Origin: Mariniphaga sp.
GTDB taxonomy: Bacteria > Bacteroidota > Bacteroidia > Bacteroidales > Prolixibacteraceae
Assembly (NCBI GenBank): GCA_024636975.1
Contig: JAGXGA010000067.1
Location: forward strand, 1 to 64,000
Length of the DNA: 64,000 nt
Reading direction: 5' to 3'
Each line of letters opens with the position of its first letter. Positions within the stretch are counted from its first letter, which is position 1. A model generated the notes under the pieces. It saw only the letters and a program-made list of their open reading frames with translations, searched no databases and was not told where the DNA came from. This document shows positions 17,544 through 26,020 of the stretch, in pieces. Both the position numbers and the translations under genes were made by a program.

Positions 17544-17892
17544 GGTTTTTGATTCTAAAATTTAGTGAAAATCCGGTTGTAATTATTTAGATGCACTGCC
17601 GGTGAAAAAAGTTGCGTCACCGGTTTCAATTATTTCCCCTACAAAAACCATAGCAATCTTTAATAAAAACCATACAATTAAAGTTATTTAAAATTAATCT
17701 ACTTTAACATGCCAAAAGTATGCTGAAAAACAGGCATGTTACACAACACTCTATTCGTTTTTTATCAATCATCTGCTTATTTTTATGCACGGATGGATGA
17801 AGGTTTAATTCTTTAAATCTTTAAACGTTCCGAACCTTAAAAAGGTATTGTAAAAAATAAAATTAATCTATTTTATAACTTAAAGTTTTTCT
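17544..17892. other. Divergent intergenic region upstream of the hydrogenase operon
   Basis: There is no gene in these 349 bp. They contain a 7-bp inverted repeat CCGGTGA/TCACCGG (17599-17605 and 17617-17623), the 9-bp dyad listed separately, and a weak promoter-like pair: TTCG at 17754-17757, a 20-nt spacer, then TATTTTTA at 17778-17785. Confidence 0.4.
17705..17741. promoter_or_regulatory. 9-bp dyad upstream of hydCBA
   Basis: TAACATGCC (17705-17713) and GGCATGTTA (17733-17741) are perfect inverted copies separated by 19 nt. The dyad ends about 150 bp before the hydC start and about 35 bp before a candidate -7 element. It could be a regulator site or a leader hairpin. There is no poly-T, so it is not a terminator. 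Confidence 0.4.
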
Positions 17893-18363
17893 ATGAATCC
17901 TATACAATCATTAATCCGAAATCTTGCCAACCAATACGGCAGGAGCCGTGAAAATCTTCTGCCGGTAATGCAGGGGGTTATTCAACAGGAGAAGTTTCTA
18001 TCAGAATACTCTATGATTGAAATTGCCCGTGAGATGGATATTCCTGCAGCAGAGGTATTTGGTACGGCTACGTTTTATTCGTTCCTCGAAACAAAACCTG
18101 CAGGAAAGTACATCATCAGGGTGTGCAAAACAATCACCTGTGCAATGAAAGGCAAAAACCAGCTGCTGTTTGCCATTCAGGACATGCTTAAAATTAAAGT
18201 CGGCGAAACTTCACCCGACAAACGCTTTACTCTGCTGGAAACCAACTGTCTGGGCTGGTGCCATAAAGCTCCGGCTATGCTGGTAAACGATGAAGTTTAT
18301 ACTGAAGTAAGTCCGGAGAGAGTGAGGGAAATTCTTACCAAATACATGAACGAAAACAATTAA
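17893..18363 (+). CDS. NADH-dependent [FeFe] hydrogenase subunit HydC (NuoE-like)
   Basis: The product has 156 residues. The helical N-terminus is followed by a thioredoxin-like domain with the NuoE [2Fe-2S] ligands CKTITC (C-x4-C) near residue 78 and CLGWC (C-x3-C) near 118. It passes electrons between the flavin subunit HydB and the hydrogenase HydA. The three genes are tightly packed (10 and 18 bp gaps) in the order hydC-hydB-hydA, so this is a trimeric hydrogenase and not complex I: no other nuo genes are present. The maturases HydE, HydF and HydG are not in this window. Confidence 0.9.
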   Translation: MNPIQSLIRNLANQYGRSRENLLPVMQGVIQQEKFLSEYSMIEIAREMDIPAAEVFGTATFYSFLETKPAGKYIIRVCKTITCAMKGKNQLLFAIQDMLKIKVGETSPDKRFTLLETNCLGWCHKAPAMLVNDEVYTEVSPERVREILTKYMNENN

Positions 18364-18373
18364 ACTGTTCAAA

Positions 18374-19558
18374 ATGGCATATTCATATCAGTTAAAAAGA
18401 GTTGATTTCATTTTCAGAAATGAAAACGACTGGGAAAAAGTTCTTTCCGCAACCATTAAGAAAAAACCCGAAGAACTTATTAATGAGCTAATCAGTTCTG
18501 AACTCAAAGGCCGCGGTGGAGCCGGATTCCCTACCGGATTGAAATGGAAACTCACGGCCGAATCGAAAGCTCCTGAAAAGTATGTAATCTGCAATGCCGA
18601 TGAGGGGGAGCCCGGCACCTTTAAAGACCGGGAAATATTATCAAAAGTGCCCTATAAGGTGCTTACTGCAATGGCTGTTTGCGGATATGTAACCGGTGCA
18701 AAGCAGGGATTCATTTACCTTCGGGGGGAGTATAAATTTCTTGAAGCAGAACTCTACAAAGCTATAGATGAGTTTCAGTACTACTGTAAAGAAATAGACC
18801 TTGATTTCAAAATAAAGATATTCATGGGCAGCGGGGCATACATTTGCGGTGAAGAAACTGCCCTGATGGAATCGATGGAAGGCCGCAGGGGCGAACCACG
18901 CAATAAACCCCCCTTCCCCACCCAGGCCGGTTACATGGGTGTCCCAACTGTTATCAATAATGTGGAAACCCTGGTGCATACCTGGACCATTTTTAAATAT
19001 GGCGCCAAAAAATTCTACGACCTTGGAGTTCAGTATTCAAGAGGAACAAAATTATTCTCTGTCTCGGGTGATACTCCGAAACCCGGCATATATGAACTCG
19101 AACTTGGTATGAGCCTTCAGGATTTCGTGTATGAATTTGGAGACGGCGATACCAAGGCAGTTCAGGTTGGAGGCGCTTCCGGATTCCTTGTTCCGCGCAA
19201 AAAATTTAAAGACACAGCCATTGGCTACGAAGGAAAGCTGGTAGGAATTTCACTCCCAACAGGTGGGTCGATGATGCTTTTCAACAGCTCCCGATCCATG
19301 TTCAATGTTCTTGATAATTACCTTGAGTTCTTCCGTGAAGAGTGTTGCGGTCAATGTACTCCCTGCCGTGTGGGTTGTCAGCAACTTTTGCTGGGTATTA
19401 AAGCAGTTAAAAGAGGGGAAAAGCCGGCAAGTTATCTGAACAAGCTGCTGAAATTAACCGAAACCATGCAGCTAACCGCGAAATGTGGCTTAGGCCAGTC
19501 GGTGGCAAATTCGTTCTCTTCCATTGTCGAAAATTTCAGAGAAGAGATGATTTATTAA
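18374..19558 (+). CDS. NADH-dependent [FeFe] hydrogenase subunit HydB (NuoF-like, short form)
   Basis: The product has 394 residues. It contains the NuoF core: GRGGAGFPTG at about 46 and CNADEGEPGTFKDR (FMN/NADH site), GSGAYICGEETALMESMEGRRGEPR, an SLBB region around 220-300, and the [4Fe-4S] motif CCGQCTPCRVGC at about 324-335 with a further Cys in KCGLGQ. It is shorter than the HydB of well-known bifurcating enzymes. It lacks both the N-terminal thioredoxin-like [2Fe-2S] domain and the C-terminal 2x[4Fe-4S] domain. It therefore oxidises or reduces NAD(H), but how ferredoxin would couple, if at all, is open. Confidence 0.9.
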   Translation: MAYSYQLKRVDFIFRNENDWEKVLSATIKKKPEELINELISSELKGRGGAGFPTGLKWKLTAESKAPEKYVICNADEGEPGTFKDREILSKVPYKVLTAMAVCGYVTGAKQGFIYLRGEYKFLEAELYKAIDEFQYYCKEIDLDFKIKIFMGSGAYICGEETALMESMEGRRGEPRNKPPFPTQAGYMGVPTVINNVETLVHTWTIFKYGAKKFYDLGVQYSRGTKLFSVSGDTPKPGIYELELGMSLQDFVYEFGDGDTKAVQVGGASGFLVPRKKFKDTAIGYEGKLVGISLPTGGSMMLFNSSRSMFNVLDNYLEFFREECCGQCTPCRVGCQQLLLGIKAVKRGEKPASYLNKLLKLTETMQLTAKCGLGQSVANSFSSIVENFREEMIY

Positions 19559-19576
19559 AAATATAAATGAAAAACA

Positions 19577-21367
19577 ATGGATAATAAATTAAATATTACA
19601 ATAAATGGTCTGCCGGTAAAACTTGAGAAAGGAAAAACCATTTTGGAGGCAGCCGAAAAAACCGGAATTAAAATTCCCACCCTATGTTATCATAAGGATC
19701 TTTGTGTTGCAGGAAACTGCCGGGTATGTGTTGTTGAGGTGGTGGGCCAGAAGAGGCTTTCAGCCGCCTGTGCCACTCCCTGCGAGGAAGGCATGGAAAT
19801 TTTAACCAATAGCCTTAAGGTAAGAAATTCGAGGAAACACATTATTGAGTTGTTACTTGCCGAACACAATGCCGATTGCACTAAATGCTACCGCAACGGT
19901 AACTGCGAATTGCAGGAACTGGCTTCGGAATATAAAATAATGACACAGGATTTTATAGAACTGACCCCGCTTAAAAATTACACCATTGACATGTTCTCAC
20001 CTTCCATTATAAAGGATGACAGCAAATGTATCAGATGCCAGCGCTGTGTAAGAACCTGTGCCGAACTACAGGGAGTGAATGCACTTACAGTAGCATACAA
20101 GGGAGATCGGATGAAGATCACGACCTTCTTTGAAAAAGCCCTGAATGATGTGGTATGCACCAACTGCGGACAGTGTGTGAACCACTGTCCAACCGGTGCA
20201 CTGGTTGAGAAGAATTACATAGAAGAAGTATGGGAAGCCATATCCGATCCCAATAAGCATGTGGTAGTTCAAACCGCTCCGGCCGTACGTGTTGGCCTGG
20301 GTGAGGAAATGGGAATGAAGCCTGGCGAACGTGTAACAGGAAAAATGGTGGCTGCACTAAAAAGGCTGGGATTCGATTCAGTGCTCGATACCGACTTTAC
20401 TGCCGACCTTACCATTGTTGAAGAGGGAACCGAGCTGCTTACACGCCTTAAGAAAGCTATTGTAGAAAAGAACACGGAAATAAAATTGCCAATGATTACC
20501 TCCTGCTCGCCAGGTTGGATTAAATACATTGAACATCTGTACCCCGACAACCTGGGAAATTTATCAACCTGCAAGTCGCCGCAGCAAATGTTCGGGGCAC
20601 TGGTAAAGACCTATTATGCAAAAGCGCGCAACCTGGCACCTGAAAACATTGTTTCGGTATCGATTATGCCATGTACAGCTAAAAAGTTTGAGGCACACCG
20701 GCCTGAAATGCACGACAGCGGTTACCGCGATGTAGATTATGTTCTTACCACCAGGGAACTGGCCATCCTGATAAAACAGGCAGGGCTGGATTTTGATAAA
20801 CTTGAACCCGCCCGGTTCGACAGGCTGATGGGTGATTCTACCGGGGCAGGTGTAATATTCGGAGCCACAGGGGGCGTAATGGAAGCCGCCTTACGTACGG
20901 CCTACGAACTTGTTACAGGAAGGGAAGTTCCTTTCGAAAACCTGAACATCATGCCTGTAAGGGGAATAGAGGGAGTAAAAAAAGCCTCCATAAAAATTGA
21001 AAACCCACTCAAAGAATGGGCCTTTCTAGATGGAGTGGAGCTTAAATGTGCTGTTGCACATGGATTGGTGAATGCGAAAATAATTATGGAAGCCGTAAAA
21101 ACAGGCGAAGCTGATTTCCATTTTATTGAAATTATGGCTTGCCCAGGCGGTTGCCTTGGTGGCGGAGGGCAACCCATACCTACCAATCCCGAAATCAGGA
21201 AAAAACGCGCCGAAGCAATTTATGCAGAAGATTCTGGCCTGCCCCTGCGCAAATCGCATGAAAACCCTGAAGTGCAAAAACTCTATAAAGACTTCCTCAT
21301 TGAACCGCTTGGAGAAATTTCGCACCACTTACTGCATACAAACTATACAAAAAGGGAGCGTTTTTAA
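19577..21367 (+). CDS. [FeFe] hydrogenase catalytic subunit HydA
   Basis: The product has 596 residues. In order it has an N-terminal [2Fe-2S] domain (CYHKDLCVAGNCRVC), a His-ligated [4Fe-4S] motif (HNADCTKCYRNGNC), two ferredoxin clusters (CIRCQRCVRTC and CTNCGQCVNHC), and the H-cluster motifs L1 TSCSPGW from residue 308, L2 MPCTAKK from 364 and L3 MACPGGCLGGGG from 520, then a small-subunit-like tail. All H-cluster cysteines are present. The domain order is that of group A trimeric, NAD-linked hydrogenases. It evolves H2 from, or consumes H2 to, NADH and possibly ferredoxin, which fits a fermentative organism. Confidence 0.95.
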   Translation: MDNKLNITINGLPVKLEKGKTILEAAEKTGIKIPTLCYHKDLCVAGNCRVCVVEVVGQKRLSAACATPCEEGMEILTNSLKVRNSRKHIIELLLAEHNADCTKCYRNGNCELQELASEYKIMTQDFIELTPLKNYTIDMFSPSIIKDDSKCIRCQRCVRTCAELQGVNALTVAYKGDRMKITTFFEKALNDVVCTNCGQCVNHCPTGALVEKNYIEEVWEAISDPNKHVVVQTAPAVRVGLGEEMGMKPGERVTGKMVAALKRLGFDSVLDTDFTADLTIVEEGTELLTRLKKAIVEKNTEIKLPMITSCSPGWIKYIEHLYPDNLGNLSTCKSPQQMFGALVKTYYAKARNLAPENIVSVSIMPCTAKKFEAHRPEMHDSGYRDVDYVLTTRELAILIKQAGLDFDKLEPARFDRLMGDSTGAGVIFGATGGVMEAALRTAYELVTGREVPFENLNIMPVRGIEGVKKASIKIENPLKEWAFLDGVELKCAVAHGLVNAKIIMEAVKTGEADFHFIEIMACPGGCLGGGGQPIPTNPEIRKKRAEAIYAEDSGLPLRKSHENPEVQKLYKDFLIEPLGEISHHLLHTNYTKRERF

Positions 21368-21379
21368 TTAAGCTTGAAG

Positions 21380-21411
21380 ATCCGGTATTGCCCTGCAGTA
21401 CCGGATTTCTT
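21380..21411 (+). terminator. Hairpin terminator after hydA
   Basis: ATCCGGTA (21380-21387) pairs with TACCGGAT (21399-21406) around an 11-nt loop, followed by a short T-rich run. It lies 13 bp after the hydA stop. The weak T-tract makes it a moderate terminator. Confidence 0.5.
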
Positions 21412-21608
21412 CCCAAAAAAGCCTTAACTGTCCCATATTGAATTTACCGGAAAGTATTTTTATAACACAACTTCCAAAAAATGAGACATATAAAACTATG
21501 GAGTAGTGTTTGATGAAATCTATTTAAATCATTTTGTAAATTCTGGGAAGATAAAAGCTAAATACTTTTTGCGTAAAATTCTGTTTTAACAAGAAGCATT
21601 TAACTGGG

Positions 21609-21640
21609 GGTTGTCAGTATCTGACAACCTCTTTTTTTTT
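21609..21640 (+). terminator. Strong intrinsic terminator
   Basis: GGTTGTCAG (21609-21617) and CTGACAACC (21621-21629) form a perfect 9-bp stem with a 3-nt loop, followed by a nearly pure T-tract to 21640. No gene ends just before it; the nearest upstream stop is hydA, 240 bp away. Confidence 0.75.
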
Positions 21641-21874
21641 ATTAGAACTGCCGGTAAAATCACAACTCAGCTATTCAGCTGGCTTATTTACCACCTGCAC
21701 AGCTTCAAAAAAACAGCACAATCCGTCACCACTTTTTTAAAAGCACAATCCCTGCAGACACGTTTCAATAAAAATGAAAAACATACCCTATATCTTTTTT
21801 GCAGAATACAGGTTGTAGTGCTTTTGCTTTCACGGGCACCTAAAAATATTGTATCCCGACATACCTGCTACGGA

Positions 21875-21977
21875 TTAAACTCAATGTAAACTCAATATTA
21901 ATTCAGTATTAACTCAATGTAAATTCAATTATAATTGAATTTACATTGAGTTATATTTGAGTTTACATTGAGTTTAA
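21875..21977. repeat. 11-bp-periodic palindromic repeat, copy 2
   Basis: This has the same structure as copy 1: five AACTCAATGTA-type units on the left, the same AATTCAATTATAATTGAATT-type centre (between 21931 and 21932), and only four complementary units on the right, so one right-arm unit is missing. The flanks carry TACCTG at left (21862) and its complement CCAGGTA at right (21984-21990), which suggests short outer inverted ends. Confidence 0.9.
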
Positions 21978-22243
21978 CATGGTCCAGGTATCTCATATTC
22001 TTGTTTTATACAACCCTGGATGCAAAGAGTATATATTGAAAAATTTTTCTTAAAAACCTTATTTTCAATATTTAACCTTAGTAAAGCACTTGGTTTCTCA
22101 GATTTCTCAACCTTATTATTTTTTTAAATGCTTTTAATCCGGGAAATAAGGGAATAAGGTTTGGGTATAGTAGTTTCGGATAGATACTAAGAAAATAAAA
22201 CAACAGGATGGCGCAGTTTTCATTATGAGCATTATTTTAATCA

Positions 22244-22259
22244 GCGAATCGGAATTCGC
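22244..22259. repeat. CGGA-loop hairpin, copy B
   Basis: GCGAAT - CGGA - ATTCGC is a perfect 6-bp stem with the same CGGA tetraloop as the element at 14475-14490. It is preceded by AATCA and followed by a CCC-containing segment. Three base pairs of the stem differ between the copies, and each change is compensated on the other arm. Confidence 0.6.
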
Positions 22260-22359
22260 TGCTCCCGGTTCACCTGTTGTCTATGACAAATCAAAATTTA
22301 TTGGATGGTCAGCATAAAAAACAATGCTGCTTTTCAATAAAAAAATGCCTGTTTTCTTC

Positions 22360-22367
22360 TAAATTTG
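22360..22367 (+). promoter_or_regulatory. Promoter -7 element of the nuclease-fold gene
   Basis: TAAATTTG at 22360-22367 is a perfect match to TAnnTTTG, 33 bp before the ATG at 22400. No good -33 TTTG is seen at the expected distance. Confidence 0.4.
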
Positions 22368-22399
22368 CTGATATTGTAAAATATAATCAATAAAAACAG

Positions 22400-23236
22400 A
22401 TGAAAAAAATAATCTTCATGGCTTTGGTATTAATTCCATCGGTCTTATTTTCGCAACAAATGAACATTATTTCCTTCAATATCAGATACAATACCCCGAA
22501 TGACAGCATGAATGCATGGCCTAACAGGGTTGAAATGGCAACCGGGCTGCTTCGTTTTCATGAAGCAGATATATTTGGTTTGCAGGAGGCATTGCACGGA
22601 CAGATTTTGGATGTCCAGAAAGAGTTGCCGGATTACGCCTGGTTTGGTGTAGGCCGTGAAGACGGAGAAAAAGGAGGCGAATTTTCTCCCATATTTTATA
22701 AAAAGTCAGAATTCATTCTTCTAAAAAACGGAACCTTCTGGCTTTCGGAAACACCTGAAAAACCTAGTAAAGGATGGGATGCTGCACTGAACCGCATTAT
22801 AACCTGGGGCCAGTTTCAGTCGAAAGTTACAGGAAAACAGTTTTTGGTATTTAACACGCATTTCGATCATGTTGGAAAAGAAGCACGAAAAAACTCAGCT
22901 GATCTGATCGGGAAAAAGATTCAGGAGATGACCAGCAATAAAAACCTGCCTGTAATTGTAACCGGTGACTTCAATCTCGCACCCGACACAGAACCCATTC
23001 AGCGTTTGAAACGATTTGTAAAAGACAGCCGTGAAGTATCAGAAGAACCCCCTTACGGGCCGGTAGGGACATTTAACGGATTCAAACTGGAGGCTGATTT
23101 AAGCAGCAACCGGATTGATTACATTTTTGTTTATGGCGCCATTGACGTATTAAAATACGCAGCTTTAGCAGAAATCAAAGATCAGCGGTTTCCATCGGAC
23201 CACTTACCTGTATTTGCAAAAGTACAATTGAAATAA
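22400..23236 (+). CDS. Endonuclease/exonuclease/phosphatase family protein, exported
   Basis: The product has 278 residues with a short signal peptide (IIFMALVLIPSVLFSQ). The DNase I-like fold is complete: NIISFNIRY (metal Asn), FGLQEAL (Glu), FNTHFDHVG (His), VTGDFNLAP (Asp and Asn), RIDYIFV (Asp) and SDHLPVFA (catalytic His). Family members hydrolyse phosphodiesters, sphingolipids, inositol phosphates or extracellular DNA. Export and length fit the Bacteroidota group with unknown substrate. It is 17 bp upstream of an Na+:amino-acid symporter and may be co-transcribed with it. Confidence 0.85.
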   Translation: MKKIIFMALVLIPSVLFSQQMNIISFNIRYNTPNDSMNAWPNRVEMATGLLRFHEADIFGLQEALHGQILDVQKELPDYAWFGVGREDGEKGGEFSPIFYKKSEFILLKNGTFWLSETPEKPSKGWDAALNRIITWGQFQSKVTGKQFLVFNTHFDHVGKEARKNSADLIGKKIQEMTSNKNLPVIVTGDFNLAPDTEPIQRLKRFVKDSREVSEEPPYGPVGTFNGFKLEADLSSNRIDYIFVYGAIDVLKYAALAEIKDQRFPSDHLPVFAKVQLK

Positions 23237-23253
23237 CCCTGCAAAATTGATTC

Positions 23254-24618
23254 ATGATTGAGCAAGCAGGGAAATTAATCATCAATACTGCCGATTTTGT
23301 ATGGGGAATCCCTGTATTAGTCCTTCTGCTTGGCGGGGGATTTTATTTCCTGGTATATTCGCGCCTGGCACCGTTAAGGTATTTTGGCCATGCTTTAAAA
23401 ATACTTACAGGCAAATTCGACAATCCGGATGAGCCCGGGCAATTAAGGCATTATGAAGCCCTTTCGACTGCACTTGCAGGTACTGTGGGAATGGGTAATG
23501 TGAGCGGAGTTGCAGTAGCCATAACAATGGGCGGACCGGGAGCTATATTCTGGATGTGGATTTCTGCGTTGCTGGGCATCAGCACTAAATTCTTCACATG
23601 CACCCTTGCCGTTATGTTTCGTGGGAAAGACTCTGCCGGAGTAATACAGGGAGGGCCCATGTATTTTATCACAGAAGGATTGGGAAGCAAATGGCGGCCA
23701 ATGGCTGTTTTTTTCTCAATAGTTGGAATGATTGGTGTTTCTCCCCTTTTCCAGGCAAACCAACTTACACAAATAATTGGCGACACCCTGCTTGCACCTA
23801 ACAATGTGGAGACTTCATTTCAGACCAACCTCATAACCGGGATCGTCATATCATTAATAGTCGGAATTGTTGTAATTGGAGGAATAAATCGTATCGGAAG
23901 TGTAACCGGTAAATTGGTCCCGTTTATGGTTGTGGTTTATGTGGCAACGGTTTTGTTTATTATTTTCACAAATGCCGGGCAAATTATTCCGGCTTTCAAA
24001 ACTATTTTCACTGATGCATTTACCGGTGATGCAGTGTTGGGAGGTTCAATAGGTGCAGTTATCATTACAGGAGTGCGCAGGGCAGCTTTTTCGAATGAAG
24101 CAGGTTTGGGGACAGCGCCCATGGCACATGGTGCAGCCAAAACAAATGAGCCGGTCCGCGAAGGGCTGGTGGCTATGCTGGGCCCGGTAATTGATACACT
24201 GATCATATGCACTATGACAGCCCTTGCTATAATTGTCACCAGCACCTGGCTGGAAAGTTCAGCCGACGGGATTACCCTCACAGCACATGCATTCGAAGCA
24301 GCCATACCGGGTTATGGCCCTTACATATTAACAGGGGCGGTTACTTTTTTTGCCATGTCAACACTATTTGCATTTCCTTATTATGGGGCGAAATGCCTTG
24401 GATTTGTTGCCGGAGCAAAATATCAGCACCTGTACAATTATGCATTTGTAGTGGCAATCATAATCGGCTCTGTTTCCAACCTAAGGGTAATTATTGGGCT
24501 GGTTGATATTGCATTTGCCCTAATGGCATTCCCTACGGTAATTTCTGCATTGTTGCTTTCTCCACATGTCAAACAGGCTGCAAATAAATATTTTGCTGAG
24601 TTGAAAAAAACTTCATAA
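23254..24618 (+). CDS. Sodium:alanine/glycine symporter (AGCS family)
   Basis: The product has 454 residues with about ten hydrophobic helices. Family signatures are visible: GTVGMGNVSGVAVAI and GGPGAIFWMWISALLG near 80-100, FRGKDSAGVIQGGPMYFI, RRAAFSNEAGLGTAPMAHGAAKT near 280-300, and AFPYYGAKCLGFVAG. AGCS proteins import alanine or glycine with Na+ (or H+) across the inner membrane. Length is normal. The exact amino acid cannot be told. It lies 17 bp after the nuclease-fold gene. Confidence 0.9.
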   Translation: MIEQAGKLIINTADFVWGIPVLVLLLGGGFYFLVYSRLAPLRYFGHALKILTGKFDNPDEPGQLRHYEALSTALAGTVGMGNVSGVAVAITMGGPGAIFWMWISALLGISTKFFTCTLAVMFRGKDSAGVIQGGPMYFITEGLGSKWRPMAVFFSIVGMIGVSPLFQANQLTQIIGDTLLAPNNVETSFQTNLITGIVISLIVGIVVIGGINRIGSVTGKLVPFMVVVYVATVLFIIFTNAGQIIPAFKTIFTDAFTGDAVLGGSIGAVIITGVRRAAFSNEAGLGTAPMAHGAAKTNEPVREGLVAMLGPVIDTLIICTMTALAIIVTSTWLESSADGITLTAHAFEAAIPGYGPYILTGAVTFFAMSTLFAFPYYGAKCLGFVAGAKYQHLYNYAFVVAIIIGSVSNLRVIIGLVDIAFALMAFPTVISALLLSPHVKQAANKYFAELKKTS

Positions 24619-24741
24619 AGGGTTCACATTCTTAATGTTAATTTCATATTGAAAACTTAAATTGTATGCAATATAATTCTTCACATAAATTCGTGATATT
24701 TGTCATCAATACATTAAAAATATCAAATAAAAATAATACGG

Positions 24742-25914
24742 ATGTTTAAAATACAAACGTTGAATAAAATTGATACCGAGGGATTAAAACTTTTGCCTTT
24801 GGATCAATACGAGATTGCAAGCGACATACCGGCACCCGATGCCATAGTACTGCGCAGTTTTAATATGCACGATATGGAATTGCCCTCCTCCGTTAAAGCA
24901 GTTGCCCGGGCAGGCGCAGGTGTTAACAACATTCCACTGGAAAAATGCACTGAAAAAGGCATTGTTGTATTTAATACTCCGGGAGCCAATGCCAATGGAG
25001 TAAAGGAGCTGGTAATAGCCGGTTTGTTAATGGCATCAAGAGATATTACAGACGCAGTAATGTGGGCAAAAACCCTTTCAGACAAAGGTGAGGAAGTTCC
25101 TTCCCTGATAGAAAAAGGTAAAAATAATTTTGCCGGACAGGAAATTCAGGGGAAAACACTCGCGGTGGTAGGACTGGGTGCAATTGGCGTATTGGTTGCC
25201 AATGCAGCACATGCAATGGGGATGAAAGTGATTGGCTACGATCCTTATATGTCGGTAAAGCAAGCCCTGTTACTTAGCAACCAGGTAAAATTCGTAAAGG
25301 GGATACAGTCGCTTCTGAGCCAGGCTGATTACATTACGTTAAACATACCGCTTACACCCGAAACCAAAGGATATATTAATAAAGAGAAGTTTGGGATGAT
25401 GAGAACTGGTGTAAGGATTCTGAACTTTGCACGTGGTGGGCTGGTTGATCTGGATGCTCTTTCAGAAGCCATCGATTCGGGAAAAGTTGCACGCTATGTG
25501 ACTGATTTTCCGAATGAGAAAACGTTGCAGATGAAAAATGTGATTTCCATTCCACATCTTGGAGCTTCAACAAAAGAATCGGAAACCAATTGTGCTATAA
25601 TGGCCGTAAATCAGGTAAAAGATTTTCTCGAAGACGGCAATATTAAAAATTCAGTGAATTTTCCTGAGGCACAAATGGACAGAAACGGTGGAGTACGGAT
25701 ACTTATAGCCAATCAGAATATTCCAAATATGGTAAGCCAGATATCAAGCGTTCTGGCCTCGGAAGGATTAAACATCGACAATATGTTGAACAAGAAACAC
25801 GAAAACATAGCCTTCAACATTATTGATGTAGCACAACCCGGTGTGGATGAATCGCTGGAATCAAAGCTAAAGGCAATAAAAGGTGTGTTTATGGTTCGAA
25901 TTATTCCGGCTTGA
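24742..25914 (+). CDS. D-3-phosphoglycerate dehydrogenase SerA
   Basis: The product has 390 residues: a substrate domain, a Rossmann NAD domain (GLGAIGVLVANAAHAMGMKVIGYDPY near 145), the catalytic Arg in FARGGLVD near 230, His in PHLGAST near 275, and a C-terminal ACT domain (RILIANQNIPNMVSQISSVLASEGLNID) from about 315. It makes 3-phosphohydroxypyruvate, the first step of serine synthesis, and the ACT domain suggests serine feedback. serC is not adjacent. A terminator follows 19 bp after its stop. Confidence 0.9.
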   Translation: MFKIQTLNKIDTEGLKLLPLDQYEIASDIPAPDAIVLRSFNMHDMELPSSVKAVARAGAGVNNIPLEKCTEKGIVVFNTPGANANGVKELVIAGLLMASRDITDAVMWAKTLSDKGEEVPSLIEKGKNNFAGQEIQGKTLAVVGLGAIGVLVANAAHAMGMKVIGYDPYMSVKQALLLSNQVKFVKGIQSLLSQADYITLNIPLTPETKGYINKEKFGMMRTGVRILNFARGGLVDLDALSEAIDSGKVARYVTDFPNEKTLQMKNVISIPHLGASTKESETNCAIMAVNQVKDFLEDGNIKNSVNFPEAQMDRNGGVRILIANQNIPNMVSQISSVLASEGLNIDNMLNKKHENIAFNIIDVAQPGVDESLESKLKAIKGVFMVRIIPA

Positions 25915-25932
25915 AAGTTATATAGATAAAGC

Positions 25933-25960
25933 AGGAAGCAGGCCTTCCTCTTATTTTTTA
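25933..25960 (+). terminator. Intrinsic terminator after serA
   Basis: AGGAAG (25933-25938) and CTTCCT (25944-25949) form a 6-bp stem with a CAGGC loop, followed by CTTATTTTTTATT. It separates serA from transketolase. Confidence 0.6.
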
Positions 25961-25961
25961 T

Positions 25962-25969
25962 TATTTTTG
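25962..25969 (+). promoter_or_regulatory. Promoter -7 element upstream of transketolase
   Basis: TATTTTTG at 25962-25969 matches TAnnTTTG, 52 bp before the transketolase ATG and immediately after the serA terminator. No clear -33 TTTG is visible, and the T-tract makes a chance match possible. Confidence 0.35.
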
Positions 25970-26020
25970 ACTTTATCTCAGTAATTAATTATTAAAATTA
26001 ATCATTATAAGTAATAAAAC

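Larger units (their letters stand above)
21368..22399. other. Long intergenic region with two terminators and two repeat elements
   Basis: These 1032 bp hold no gene I can support. A 92-codon frame at 21611 starts inside a terminator and has no recognisable features. The region contains a hairpin after hydA (21380), a second, stronger terminator (21609), palindromic repeat copy 2 (21875), a CGGA-loop hairpin (22244) and a promoter box (22360). The 200 bp between the two terminators could be a small transcript. Confidence 0.5.

Noticed and set aside
17893-21367. hydCBA as part of respiratory complex I (nuoEFG)
   Set aside because: The third gene has all H-cluster motifs of an [FeFe] hydrogenase, and no other nuo genes are present.
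21611-21889. Open frame of 92 codons in the hydA-nuclease spacer
   Set aside because: It begins inside a terminator stem, runs through T-rich sequence, has no recognisable motif and no plausible translation signals.
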